Assembly (NCBI GenBank): GCA_947462335.1
Contig: OX381721.1
Location: forward strand, 11,359,910-11,423,909
Origin: Harmothoe impar
Taxonomy: Eukaryota; Annelida; Polychaeta; Phyllodocida; Polynoidae
DNA: 64,000 bases
Reading direction: 5' to 3'
The notes beneath the pieces are model-generated. The model was not told where the DNA came from. It made no database searches and saw only the letters and a program-made list of their open reading frames with translations. The translations under genes and the position numbers were made by a program. How positions within the stretch are numbered: the stretch's first letter is position 1; every line of letters starts with the position of its first letter. Shown in pieces: positions 1 through 12,900 of this stretch.

Positions 1-1797
1 GACATTTTAATTTCTTTAACAATATTAAGTGGTTAACAGTATCAAATGCAAGGGAAAGGGGTATATTTTGAAACTATTTGACAGTTTATACGGTAAATAT
101 TGCACTTCTTTTGCTATCATATTTATTGATCACCTATGACTACAGGGTATTATTTTTTAATGAAATACGGACGTGCCATTAGTTTAACCAAAGAATGTCG
201 TATTACACACACCCTGTTAAATAACCCATTCCCGTATTTCATGACCCTATGAGGTCATCAAAGTGGCGGTTTGTTTACATTTGAATGGCATAGCAATAGG
301 TTATTTCAGTTATTTTAGGTCCTATAATTATTTAATTTGAATCGAAAATTCATTCAGGAAAACTCATTTAGGTCTGTTACTTGGGTTATTCCACTTGTTG
401 AACTCGTGAAATAACCCAGCCAACAGACCAAAACTCGTGAACCTTTGTCTATTTATCTTCATAGTAACCCCTGATAAGGGTATAATTCTCATAGTCATAA
501 ATGATTAAGGTATGTCTTTTTGCAAAATTCCCTTTGAAAATAGGATCATTTCTGCTGATTTCCCCCATGATAAGGGGATGATGTTCGCACACAGTGACTA
601 AGTATTGGAAATATAGTGAGCGCCCCCGGGGTTATTGCTTATTATTATGTATGATCTTTCCCAACATGCATGTGAACTGTATATGATGCGCCTATGAGTA
701 ACATCACATCGAGACTCAGATCAAGTTTGTTTAATTGGCAACCAAATTAGTACATCTGTTTTTATGGAACTGCTCCCAACATACACACCCCTCCATCGAG
801 ATGTTTGACCAATGAAATTTGTTAATATTTTTAAAGTCCTATATGAATTACGTTATCCCCAATTAGGAACTCCACACTTATATAAATGTTGGTAGCTGGA
901 TAATGATAACACGACGAGTAAGGTTTTATAGATTGGTAGATATATTTTCCTGAGTAGGAGATAGAATATAGTTGTAGTTAGAACATAGGTTATAGGTATG
1001 TAACAATATATCTGAGATGAAGGGTACAAACTTTATACGTACATGAGTAGTAATACATGGGTTATACGAGTTATGGAAATATGGAAATTCATGCGAGATG
1101 TGCTCATTAATGGACATGGTATTGAAGCACATATATCTATTAATCACATCTGGTAAGATATGTAGAACACATTAACCTTTAATGTTTTACTTCGACAGTG
1201 TCATATTGTGCCGTGTTGCCTGGCTAAGTGCAATAAGAAGACCATGTACGGGCATCACATGCTTGATGGGTGAATATTAAGTTTTTGATATTCCATTATA
1301 TTCACATCATATCAATTAAAGTTACAGCGATGTTGAGAAAAGCTGACTGTTTAAACTTAAAACTAAAACGTATACCTGATCTCACACACAAAATCCTTTT
1401 ACATAGTAAGCATCGATAATGTCACATTTGTGCCCATGCATATTTGATATTCCAGGACCTGATTGCCTACACTGAAAAAGTAAACTTGTCTCCAGACTCG
1501 TCAAAGTGACTATCATAAAATAAACAAGTCAAAAGTTGTCTAAGCTATCAGGTTACCATCCCACAAATGGAATCGGGCTTTGGGCTGGCACATGCCACGT
1601 GGGTATTTTATCTCCAGCTAGCAGACCCGCTTCCTTGTCACTTAGACAAGTTTTTGACTCATTTATTTTATGATCGTCACTTGGAAGAGTCTGGAGACAA
1701 GTTTACATTTTGAGTGTAGTCCACAATCTAAATTGTTAATGGATCAGATCCCATTGTCAGTATTTATATTGATATCTGTGTATCTTGATGACATGAG
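1..1797. other. AT-rich interval without a recognised gene
   Basis: I see no convincing exon here on either strand; open frames are short and without domain signatures. It lies upstream of the first visible sushi exon, so upstream exons of that gene (signal peptide, further sushi modules) may lie to the left of the window or escape notice here. The stretch from about 1600 to 1797 supplies the acceptor for the exon starting at 1798. Confidence 0.4.
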
Positions 1798-4636
1798 GTT
1801 GTCCGAGCCCATCCTCCACCCTGGAGGAGCAGCACTTGGTACACACAGGGACGGGCAGCACACACCGGGTGGGGGCCCAGGTCAGGTACAGGTGTCAGCA
1901 GGGCTACGTACCACGTGGGGGCTCACCCCTCGCCACCTGTACACCCCAACAACACTGGACCACACCCACCCTCATCTGCCACAGTAAGGAAATGGTTAAT
2001 CTAATTTAATCTATCATCTAGAAATTATATTGAAATCAGTACAAGGTATGTACACATAATCATACACAGAAAATCGAAATGCCCCAGCCCTTAATCCGAA
2101 GTGGCTAAGCCCAGGTTAGTCTGAGGGACATTGACCAGGTATGATGACCAAGTGCTATTATTAAAAAATGACTGAGGCATAACAATGTAATAACTAATGC
2201 CTTAGTCAAAGGACTTAGCCTAAACTCATTGAAATAGAGAAGACTAAGGTGAGTTGGTCAGTACTGAATGACCCGACAATATTATCAACTAAGCTAGGTT
2301 GGTCATAATAGCAAGAACCCTCTATAGTCTTGATAATAGTATGATTATTATAGGGAGCCAAAAATGACTAAGGTGGTTAGGCTATAATTTATAGTGACTG
2401 AGAGATTGGTTGTATAGGGAGCCAAAGAATATCAGTGTAGTCATGAAGCGTTGGTTTCCACCATGGTACAATGGTACCAATGCTTAATTGTAATGCTTAT
2501 CATTTAAATATACAATCTCACTTTTCTTTGAGGATATTAATTCAAGGTGTTCCCTATTATCTTCTGTCCTAGCCTTTCTATAATGTTTATTAAATATAAT
2601 TATTGATAACCAATCGGTGACTTTTCCGGCTCATTGATCCTTACCTGTATAGTATTAGTGTATAATCATAATGGTTCCCCCTCTTCCCTCACACAGGGGT
2701 GTGTGGTGATCCCCTCACCCTGGAGGGGCTCCAGCTGGAAGAAGAGGGTCTGCCCCCATACCCAGAAGGCATCCAGGTGGTGTACCAGTGTACAGGTATG
2801 ACGGTCAGAGTGAGGGGAGCAGGAACCTCCAACTTTACTGCTCATGGTGTGTGGACACAGCCTACTCTGGTGTGCAAAGGTAGATGACCCTTATTATACT
2901 TATCCTTTATCTACATGCAGAGGGGGGGGGGTGGTTACTCAACTATCTATGATTATCTTATTCACTCCTACATATGGCATGATTACCTTGTCACCCCTAT
3001 GCACAACACCTAACTCCAAAATCGTCCTCATGAAAAGAAGGGCATTACCCTATGTGCCTCATCAGACTAAGATTCCCAAGATGTTAAGTATTTAGATATT
3101 TGCTGTAAAAGTCTCAACTGTCTCCGTTTCATCGGTTTAATATTGTTGTCCCTGATTAAACTGTTTCCTACCGGATAACAACATTCATATTGTGTTGGAG
3201 ACAACATTCATATTGTGTTGGAGACATTGTTTTTGGAAACAAGCTCTATGTAAATTGGTTTTCAATCGATTGCTATTGAATATTAATCATTTACTTTATT
3301 AAGGATAATATATATCTGCATGGCATCCCCTTACTTACTCCAAAGTGTGTAAAGTGGTGCCATGCAGGTAGATAACAAGAGTGTTTATCTATTCCTCAGT
3401 GGTACAAACTACGATGACTGCTGCGGTAACTACACAGACTACTACAGGTTTCATAGACCCTGCCACTGAAGTTCACACTGCCCCAGACACAAGTAAGGAT
3501 ACCCCTCACCATGAAACACAGCGCAGACTTCACTGATGTGTATTATCTCTGCATGTTGATAGATACCTAGTTGTTACCCAGTTTATAGTATACATTTACT
3601 GCTATTTTAATGTCCGTAAATGTTGAAGGTGTATGCAAAGTCAGATGCAAGACATTGCATTGGATAAGGGAGACATGCCCCCGAAATTGCTTACCAGTGT
3701 TTCTAAATTTTATCATTATTTTGGAGTTTCCCAATATTTCCTACGCCTTTCGCTTTGCAGTTCTTGTTACATTTCCCATTGAAGGTTTGATCAAAATGCG
3801 TTATGTTGATTCTTTTCCACTTTCTACTTCAGTGATTGACACTACCACAGGCGTTGATACAATAACCAGTTATTGTCCAGATATCCCACCCTTACCCCCT
3901 GAAAACACGTCAGTTCTCGTCCACGTCAGCAAACTACGTCATAAGATGGCCTTCTACACATGCGCAGAGGGCTTCTACTACGTCTCAGGTTCCAATACGT
4001 CATACTGTAACCAGGATGGAAGATGGCATCCAGCAGTCAGTGATATCATCTGTCTCCGTAAGCATCATCCTTCGAGCTATCGCTATTTCGCGATGTGAGT
4101 AGTACATGAAGAGTATGATCTGGGTCTGGTGTGAAATTGGGCCCTTAAGGCCTGCCTCCCTGTTGTGTCATTGTGTGTGTGTGTGGGGGGGGGGGGGGTC
4201 ATAGTATGGTGTAACATCTTCAGGGACCGGCAGCTGTGTAGAGGGTCGTGAGGGGAGATATCAGATTAGATTATTCTTTTTATCTCCTTTTTTTTATGAG
4301 GTAAAGACATTTTTGTTGTAATAACCTTCCTTCACCATATAATATTATGTTGCAGGTATACGTGAGAAGAGAGCAGGGAACATCTACAAGACATGAGACA
4401 ACATTGTTCTGGCTCTGATAATGTTATGTGTGATATTATTGATACTATTCCTGGCACTCTGCTCTGTCTTTCTGCTGAGGCTACTGCCTATGAGGCGGAT
4501 GATTTTTCCTCCCCAGAGGGCATGTATAAACCAATGTGATATGGTTAGAAACCAATACTCTATGTGTATTATTACGATGGATGAAGTACCATCGGTATCA
4601 TCACAACCACCCCTAGCTAAGATATGCGATATGTGA
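1798..4636 (+). CDS. Sushi/CCP-domain protein, 3' part, with C-terminal membrane segment
   Basis: Five exons fit together: 1798-1983, 2697-2879, 3400-3492, 3833-4057 and 4356-4636, each with AG acceptor and GT donor and all in phase 1, the classic phase of shuffled sushi modules. Exon 1 encodes a complete sushi domain with four Cys (CPS, YRC, ATC, LIC) and the W-x-x-P-x-L-x-C end. Exon 2 encodes a sushi domain lacking the third Cys. Exon 3 is a Thr-rich linker. Exon 4 is a third sushi domain (CPD, YTC, SYC, IIC). Exon 5 reads 14 ectodomain residues, then TGA at 4394-4396, then in the same frame a hydrophobic helix (about residues NIVLALIM to FLLRLL), a basic stop-transfer and a tail ending at TGA 4634-4636. 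Sushi proteins are usually extracellular ligand-binding, complement-like or adhesion proteins. The 5' end with signal peptide is not seen. The exon model is strong; the exact function is unknown. Confidence 0.8.
3182..3228. repeat. Two-copy short tandem repeat
   Basis: A unit of about 22 bp (acaacattcatattgtgttg plus gag) is present twice, head to tail, inside the intron between exons 2 and 3 of the sushi gene. Confidence 0.8.
4160..4200. repeat. GT microsatellite joined to a G run
   Basis: A run of GT dinucleotides passes directly into about 14 G. It lies in the last intron of the sushi gene. Similar G runs occur near 2921, 6139, 6207 and 32508. Confidence 0.85.
4356..4400 (+). promoter_or_regulatory. 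Competing splice acceptors around an in-frame stop
   Basis: Acceptor A (AG 4354-4355, after a T-rich tract) is in phase with exon 4 but hits TGA at 4394-4396. Acceptor B (AG 4396-4397) is in the same phase, 42 nt downstream, and skips the stop, so that the membrane helix is read. Acceptor B has a poor polypyrimidine tract. Choice between them would switch a secreted and a membrane-bound form; alternatively the stop is a disabling mutation. Confidence 0.45.
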
Positions 4637-6100
4637 CGCTAACTGAAGACGCCTGGGTAGCGATTCTGCCAATGAAACCTCGTGGCAAGAGACAAACCAC
4701 ATCCCCTGGGAAGCGCTTCCGGATTTTGCCAGGAGATGGTGCCAGTAGGTGTGGTCTGTAAGGCCACTAAAAGGTCGTTTCACCAGGCCATAAAAATGTG
4801 ACAAAGTCGTTTTTTTAAGATTTAATTTTGCTTTTGCTGAGGGCTATGATGTAGACCATTCTGTTCGCTGGTGTGGCGCCCCTACCCCGCATCCCCGTGA
4901 CGTCAGTCCCCGATCTTTTCTTGCTTCTTTTTGTACGGATTTGTCGTCCTTTCCTCCCCAGCTGGTGTCGCAGATAGGGTTAAAAGGCCCGCCCACCGAC
5001 TCCTTTATATATTTTCTTCTCCACTTTCAATTCCCTTTGATATGTGATGTGTGAACTTTGAGTTGCGGACACTCTGCCCCGAACTGGATACTAGCAGTGA
5101 TCCCTCTACAATAGTTATATTACCTCATCTTGTACCTTCACATGAAGTGGCTTTTGATATTTGTATTTACTGATATAATTCAATGTTGTATTATGATTAT
5201 TTTGTTGACCTACTTTGTGACATCTTTAATAGATATAACTGTCACTGTTTATGTTATAGTCATGTTTAGACATATAGGACTTGTCAGTCCAGGATGTGCT
5301 TTGTTGTAATACTGCTCAGAGCGCAGCTCGCTGTGGGTGGCATTACCGGTAAATGGTGAATTTGGTTTGTTGAGTCTTTAGGCTTACTTATTATTTGTTA
5401 TGACATGTTTATTTGAACCAACCGCTAATTTGACCCATTGAAATTGATTTTCATATTTAAATATGCATGTTATTTTTCCACCCTCTAGCGTTTGTCTGCT
5501 CAATTGTGGTAATAGTAAGTGTACTGATCCACATAAGTTGTCATAATGGAAGTCACTATAATTTATATTTTTATTGAGATTTAAAACCCTATTTGGATAA
5601 TACGACTGTTGGCTTCAACTAACTAAAGTAGGCTGGCCAGACCATTCTTTTATGATTCGTTGACATATCCATGTTACATATTCACTCAAGGTGATAATTA
5701 TATACCGGTAGTCTTGAAACCAGCAGAGTCGAAGGCTGTTAAATAGGTGAACAGGGCCCGTTTGCCTAGATAATTATAATCACCTTTAGGAAACTGTCAT
5801 TGAAATGTCTTTAGACTGATCATAACACTGTGCAACAACTTTTCAAAAATTGAAAAAAAACACGGGACCAGCCTCAATTATTCTTATGAATTTTGACCTG
5901 GGGAATTCAAAAATAGCACTTAAAATTGTGTGGTAAGTCTCAGTTTTCAGATTTTCACATGGTGTTACTTTTTTAGAACCGGTTAGAGCTTATATTGTGG
6001 AAGTTCAAAATTTTTGAAAATATAGATGCCAATTGGTAGACTCTAGAGCATTCTGGTCTATTTCAAGGGTGAGAATTGATGTCAATTGATGCACTTTATA
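4637..6100. other. 3' flank of the sushi gene, no gene recognised
   Basis: No exon signature is visible. A GC-richer block at about 4860-5060 contains a perfect CRE-like TGACGTCA (near 4900) and a T/A-rich TATA-like stretch (near 5004), which could be part of a solo LTR or a promoter. I could not find matching ends or a target duplication, so no element is called. Confidence 0.3.
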
Positions 6101-6120
6101 GCACATTTGGGGGTGGACAT

Positions 6121-6260
6121 CAGGGATGGGCCAAAAGGGAGGGGGGGGGGGGGGGGTCCACCCTCGGCAAAGTCTATTGAACAGCCTTATGGGCGGACCA
6201 AAAAGGGGGGGGGGGGGGGGTCCGGACCCCCAGGACCCCCCACCCCTGGATCCGCCCCTG
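6121..6260. mobile_element. Possible short hAT-like MITE with G-rich interior
   Basis: The right end reads CTGGATCCGCCCCTG, whose reverse complement (CAGGGGCGGATCCAG) resembles hAT-type termini. The left end, CAGGGATGGGCCAAAAGG, is a diverged match. The interior holds two long G runs. Target duplication is unclear. Open frames through this stretch are low-complexity and not genes. Confidence 0.3.
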
Positions 6261-6483
6261 ATTTGTCTGTATGTGTTATACAGGCAAGAAGTTTCTTTTA
6301 TTCTCCCAGCCAACTGTGGTATACATTGTTTAAATAACAATATAGACATCACCAGGAAGTGTGGTTGGGATTCCATCTACATAAACCTGCACCAGTGTAT
6401 TGATCTAGCTCATGGGGCAAACATTATCACTGGCTGTTACAGAATAGAAATTGTGTCCCACTGTTATTTTAGCTGGAAGTTAA

Positions 6484-6721
6484 CCCTTGAAGGACAGATG
6501 TCGCTAAACAATGACATTTGTTGTCATGATGCACTAACTCAGCCCTGGTGAGTAACTTGCTGCTTCTACATTGGTGCATCATGCCGACCCGTCAGGAGTG
6601 TCTCAGCCCTGTAGGGTTGGCATGATGCTTGAATGCAGCACTGGCGAGTAACTTATCAGGGCTGCATTCATGCACCAAGGGCATGATCGATGCATTAAGG
6701 CAACATCCCGTCATTAAAGGG
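6484..6721. mobile_element. TTAA-flanked MITE (piggyBac-like)
   Basis: TTAA occurs at both edges (6480-6483 and 6722-6725), with termini CCCTTGAAGG on the left and, in inverse, CCCTTTAATG on the right. Bases starting CCC and a TTAA target are typical of piggyBac-type elements. The short TIR makes this the weakest of five such elements in the window. Confidence 0.4.
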
Positions 6722-7030
6722 TTAAAATACACTGTTATGTATCACCCATATTGATTGTGTAGGTTTGCTTCTAATCCTTCCTTTATTCTTTTGGGCTGAC
6801 GTGTGAAGCAATCAGAGCTTGCTCACACCTATTGACCGCCATTTTTCTACAGGAGTCTTATGTTTTATCGGTGGAACTATGGTCCCTGGACCATAGCTCT
6901 ATGTGTGAATAGCGTGTTGCATGTGTAATTACGTGTTTAATGTGTATGACACTTTCCCTAGCTTAAGCCGGCTTATTCTATAGACTTGCCCCAGAGAACC
7001 CATGTTTGGCCTATATAAATACCATTATCA

Positions 7031-7680
7031 GTGGGGTGTTTCACAAGGAGAAAATATATACAATTAATTTTACATGTTTTCTAAGACCAACTTAATATCA
7101 CCCAATGTTAATTTTATCTTGGTGTTTCACAAGTTTCAATTGTATGTATGGACATATACTTAAATACAATTGAAGATAATAATGCAGCTTGTGAAATTCC
7201 AACATAAGACTAACATTTGGTAAAAGTAAGTCAACCTTAATAACCATAAAGCATTAATCTTAAATACGCTCCCCTTGTATAATGACCACATAGGATCAAC
7301 ATAAGTGTTGTTTAAATGTGTATTATAACCAGTTTATTTTCATCCTGAATAAACAGATATTTGCAGGGATTCTTGTGTGTAGTATGACACATATATTGCA
7401 TGAAAAAAACGTGAAAAATATGTAAGGAAAATATTAGCGGGCATAGTATGAGCTCCACGCTAATATGCATTGTGAAACACTTATACATTAGTTGTATCTC
7501 AATTGAAGGCCAAGACCCTGACTTAACATCTTGGTAGTAGACCTTTGTGAAACACTTTTTAAAAGCAGTATACAATTGATACAACCAAATGTCGGTCTTA
7601 CTGGTTATATACAATTAAGTCCTCCTATAGAAACACTTATTCTACAATTAATTGTATATGCCCCTTGTGAAACACCCCAC
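7031..7680. mobile_element. Non-autonomous TIR element with 18-bp perfect ends
   Basis: The left end GTGGGGTGTTTCACAAGG (7031-7048) is matched exactly in inverse at 7663-7680. The similarity continues inward with small gaps (tatacaattaatt). The core word TTTCACAAG/CTTGTGAAA recurs several times inside (near 7114, 7189, 7469, 7546), so the interior looks built from repeated end fragments. No coding capacity. The target duplication is not clear. Confidence 0.75.
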
Positions 7681-7689
7681 AGATCCCAT

Positions 7690-9904
7690 TTCCTTAATAC
7701 CGATATGTGTAGCATTCAATGGTGGATTAGTATTTGACTAGATTTGGTTATGATGATTGGTGGTTGGATAGGTTCAGAGACTGGAAAATAGGAGTCAGTG
7801 TACTGCAGTTGATGGTAGTGTACAAGCAGAGAGTCTTTTCGTAAGATTTGTGTTTTTAACGGTAGCGCCCAAAAGTAACTTTGGCGTTTTTAAGGTAGCT
7901 AAAGTGGTCAAGAATTAATGAGTGCATTTCAAAAGCAGTTATTGTTAAATCTCCTTTATATTATGAATAACTATAGCAGATGTAATTTTAACGACAGCGG
8001 CCTTCTCTATATTTTCAGCAATTTTACTATCTTAACTCCAAATGTGGCTAAAATGTGTTTGAAGCTTTTTTCTGTTTTGGTAAATCTATAATCTCGAAAG
8101 TTTTGATTAAGATAGCTCTTCACTATATTGGACACATCCATAGAAGCAATACATAAAGTCTTACATCTATAATATCGAGATTTTAAAAAAAACTCTTCTA
8201 ATACATAAAGTCTTACCCGGTACATCAAATACAAATAGCTATTACTCAGGAAAATCAATTCTATAATTGTAAAAGTCCACATTCTGTGACAAACTTGAAT
8301 ATAATTAAAGTAAAATGGAATTGGAATAAGAATTCTAAAGGGCATTATTCATAACACATTTATTTTCATCATCTATCATTGACATACATCTTATTCAAAT
8401 AATCTTTCCTTATCAGCAGGGGTGAAGGTCCAGATGAATATGGTTCATGAAAGACACAAATCGCTCTCTTTAAACAAAAATCGCTCATGTTAAATATCAG
8501 TTTGCTGTTGTAAAAACGTTATCATAATTCCTTATGAAATGCATTTCATTAGCTTTTTAGAGATAGCGAATGTATTAAATGATACCCGAATTAATGATAG
8601 CTTTTAAGATAACAAAAACAACGGCACCTTATGAAACACACAAAGTTAACGATAATTATGGTAATTTCTTCTATGAAATGACTCTCCGATCATGTACAAA
8701 TAATGTATTACACTCACTATTCCTTGAGCATCCTAGACCCGGCCATCAGTGAAAAGCTTACACACTAACTACTAAACTACAGGTATAATCATGACTTGTT
8801 GGCCAACAAAAATCAATCAATCTATAATACGATTCACTCTGTCTGTTTATCTTTCATTGTGTGGAGAACAATGAAGTTTTTCAACATTGTGTCAACTTCT
8901 TAATGTGTCATGTACTCAATAATATATTGTATAAAACTCGGGCCTTACTTTGCCAAATATTGGCTTGTATTATGGACTTGTATACGCCAATATAATATAT
9001 TTTCAAACTCAAACTACTCTTAGATCTAAGTAAACGCTAAGGATGGTATTGATCACAAGTCTCAGTGATATACCTATACCAGTCCCCACATCCCTGATGG
9101 GCGTCAAAGAGTACGTCAGCACATGTAGAATGGATCCCTAACCTCCCTGATACCCTAACCTGAGGCTCTGCCGAGGATCCAAGTGATCAGAGTCAGCAGA
9201 GACCCCCATGGGGCAGAGGTGAACGGGCGGGGCCCGATCTCTGACTGCAGATGATAGAACTATAAGCCTCCTGATCACGAGGCAACAACACTCACATGAT
9301 GACCCTTTGAACCCCGCTGCATTTGACATACATATCTAGTTTCATTTCTTCTTTTTTCTTGACGTTCTTCTTTCCTTGTTTGGTCTCTATAGTAGAGAAG
9401 CGCCTTTGTCTAGATAACTATAGGGCCTTCAGAGAGGGATATTTAATGTCCTTTATAACTGCGGAATTACGGGGTATCTGTTCCTCAACACGTATTATTG
9501 TACTATAAGCAGTGATAAGTGAGTTGAAGTGCTAGACCTTCTTATTCATAATCAAGTTACTGCAATCAGATTACAAGGAAGGGGCAGGGCAAAGCACCTG
9601 TGACTGATGCAACATTCCTACAGAGGCACGACACCCCCTCCCCCTTCCCTTTTGTATCACTTTCTGTAACCACAAATAGCAATCAATATTATTGATGTTA
9701 CCTTGGACGCCAACCCTCGTAATATGTAGAGTCTCCGTCCCATTATGATAAACAGAAAGGTCCGCACAGCTATAAATACAGTGATCACAACGTCATACCA
9801 CCCAGTTCTTTCTCTGCTCACCCTACACTTCCACCCCACATAGGACTTTCCTATTTGTAATGCTATGCAGTAACTACCCCTATTGGTTCAGTTACTAACT
9901 CAGT
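7690..9904. other. Intergenic interval upstream of the GPCR gene
   Basis: No gene is recognised. A 15-bp direct repeat (tacataaagtcttac) occurs at about 8150 and 8203. A GC-richer block at about 9060-9320 lacks a convincing reading frame; it could be an untranslated first exon or promoter of the downstream GPCR gene. A pyrimidine-rich stretch lies at 9630-9660. Confidence 0.35.
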
Positions 9905-12900
9905 ATGGCTAGGCCTGTTGAGTTGCTCCTGGTTTTACTCACCCTTTGTGTGAGCTGCTCCTGTGTGCTGGGCACCAACCACCAGGAGGAGGCGGAGGGC
10001 ATGATGGTGACCTCCTCCAGTGGTATGGAGCTGGGGGTTAATATGACGAACCAGACTGAGCCCCCACCACCCAACATTAAGACAATGGCAGCTGAGAACC
10101 TTTGGTACAAGATTGGGAAGTAAGTGTTTCAACCCTTTACATTTTACCCAGTTGAGATTGTTAGAAAACAAAACACAATTAAGTCTCTTGTTATAATAAT
10201 AATTTTGTCCATGTTTAGTGGTATGATATTCCACCAGCATACAGGTGTACTATTTTTCTTTGAAAAAATCTAAGTTGTTGGTATCGGTATTTTGTTCATG
10301 GTTTGTTTCCGTCTTGTTCTGCTAGAATTCTACTCGTAATTTGCATTAACACTGTATGCACATATTTGCGGAAGTCCAGAGCTGTAATGTATCAGATAAC
10401 GGTCATGTTGCATCTTTCCGTGGATCCAAATATCACATGAAGAAATCCTATTTCCCTATGCATCCTTCTCTGTTCATAAACATATTACCAGGGGTAGATC
10501 CAGTAAAATGAGGGAGATCTGCTGAACACGAAAATACCGACAAGTGTCGCATCACAGAGTTGCAGCAGAGTGAAATATTACTAGATAAGTTACATCATTC
10601 TGTTATCCAAGATCATCCTGACTAATCCTTCCCTTACTGACCCATACTTTTAGAGGTATCCAGACGGTGTGTGTGCCTATATTCGTGGCTATAGGGCTGG
10701 TGGGTAACACCCTGTCCTTCACTGTGATGATACAACCGGCTAACAGACGCATCTCCTGCTGCATCTACATGGCCGTGGTGTCTGTGTGCGACACAGGCCT
10801 CCTGCTCGTCGTCATCAACTACTGGTCGACCACCGATGGCATTAAGGTATACCTTAATACATGATAAAGGAAACAGAATGTATGCTTGAAGTTCAGTGGT
10901 GGCAGATTACTTCCTGTTGTCGCTGTGTGTTGAATATAGTGTAAGGTGACATGCTACTTCCCTGTAAAAATGCTACCTGTTTCCAACGTAGCAGAAAGGT
11001 TTATTGAGTAATTTCCCAACCGAAGGTTTGATTTAGGATTTTTTGCAAGGTTTGTGGACGTCAAAACGTTAAGGTTTATTGATGTTCAATGAACGTTTAT
11101 CTTTAATTTACCTTTTTTTTTTACCTCATTCAGACGTAAATAAACGTAATATTTCTACGTTTATCAACGTCAGAATGAGGTAAAACTCTTTGCACAAGCC
11201 TTGCAATATTTCTCTGGTCTCACTCTAGATGTCAGCAATCTCAGATATGTATAGAATTAGGCAGCACCTGGGAAAAACTACCATTTTTAAAGCAATAAAC
11301 TCTTAATACTCATGGATTTAATCTTATAAAAATCAGCCTCACATCATTAGATATTTATATAATAGGAGAGTAAATGAAAAAGTGCATGTAATATAATGCA
11401 TTAGGGTACTTTACTGATTGAACACCACATTGGTGGTAATGAATTTAAAACAAAGCCTCACTGCAGCCACATCTTAGTATGTATACGGAGGGCAAGAAAT
11501 ACTATCAAACTATTCAAAAAGGGTAATTAACCGTTTTAACTCTTCCTTTACCGATCGCGCCTTTTGGCGAATTTACCCCTCAAGACCGATCGCGCCTTTA
11601 GGCACAAAATCGGCCGTTTTCTGGCCGATTTTGGCCGATTTTTGGCCCTCTATGCTTTGCTTAAAAGTTGGTAGAATCCCATGATTTTTTCTGACAGTGG
11701 TCTTTGGCATATTGTCTCTGCATATCTTAATCGGTTTGTACAAACATTAACTATTCTAAAAATCCTAGATACCTCAACTTGCATGAGATTCATCTCATTT
11801 TCAATATAATTTGAGCAATATTTAAGGCAAAAATCATGAAAAATGTCAAACAATATTGTTTTTTGGGTGAAAAATGATTTTGCCCAATTTTTCATGCTGA
11901 AAAAGATAGTACCAAAAGTTTAGGTCTATTTTGATGCATTATGGCCTAAATATAAGTTGCCATGGCAACATATACACTAAAATAAGCTAAATTAAATTTC
12001 AAATAGAACACATAGAGCGATTTAGGGTATCTTATTTTCTGGTCATTCGATACTGTTCATTTTGTCATAGATGTACTTCTAATTAGAATATTTACAAAAT
12101 TCTTTCAGTTTCTGAAAGGTTAGGCCATCCCCTACATCTTAATATTCCATTTAAATTTCATCTGAAACAATCTGGTTTTGGGAGAGGTGCCTTTATTTGG
12201 GACGTGGTAAAGGAAGAGTTAAAAAATTAATACAAAATGAAATGGTGACTTACAATACCAGTTATCTATGGCTGTGTCCCACGACCTTGGGCCAATGTTT
12301 TTGTCTCTGATCCGGGTGCCGTCTCTGACCAGGTGCCGTCTCTGACCGGGTGCCGTCTCTGACCTGGTGTCAGAAGGAAGTGTTTTTAATTTTTTAACAT
12401 ATACTCATATATATTAGGATTTGTAAAAACGTTATGGCAGTTGTTATGTAACTATAATTAGCTTCCTGCTGTTAGTAGAAGATAACTAAACTCCCAAATG
12501 GCGTCCGGTCAGAGACGGCACCCGGTCAGAGATGGCACCTGGTCAGAGACGGCACCCGGTCAGAGACAAAAATATTGACCTAAGGTCGTGAGACACAGCC
12601 CTATATAACTAACGATCACATTTGTGAATGTAAATATACACCTATGAGACAGATGTACGACTAAATACGGCTATTTCACATAGAATGCAGGTATAATTTA
12701 CATCAATTCACGTTTTATATAAACATATATTTGCGTCTGAATGACGTAGAAAAACGTAAATCAAACTTGAACGTTAATTGAACGTAAGTAAACCTTCACG
12801 TTTTGACGTTCAAAAACCTTGCAAGATTTCGTATTTCACACCCCAAATCAATGTAAATTACGTCCCAACTACGTATCTGTGTTTACAGGGTTCCTTTTGT

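Larger units (their letters stand above)
10960..12890. mobile_element. Large TIR element in GPCR intron 2
   Basis: The ends CCCTGTAAA / TTTACAGGG are inverted copies. Inverted similarity extends about 200 bp inward on both sides, including the strings TTGCAAGGTTT, GACGTCAAAACGT and TCATTCAGACG. No transposase frame is visible, so it is non-autonomous or decayed. It contains two further elements (11540-12218 and 12269-12601). Confidence 0.65.

Noticed and set aside
4394..4396. TGA as selenocysteine codon in the sushi gene
   Set aside because: No selenoprotein family match and no SECIS-like element recognised downstream; alternative splicing or mutation is simpler.
6086..6551. Open frames on both strands through the G runs
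   Set aside because: Gly/Pro low-complexity translations of poly-G tracts inside a probable MITE; no domain.
9060..9320. GC-rich block upstream of the GPCR as coding exon
   Set aside because: Frames are short, have stops and show no domain; an untranslated exon is possible but unproven.
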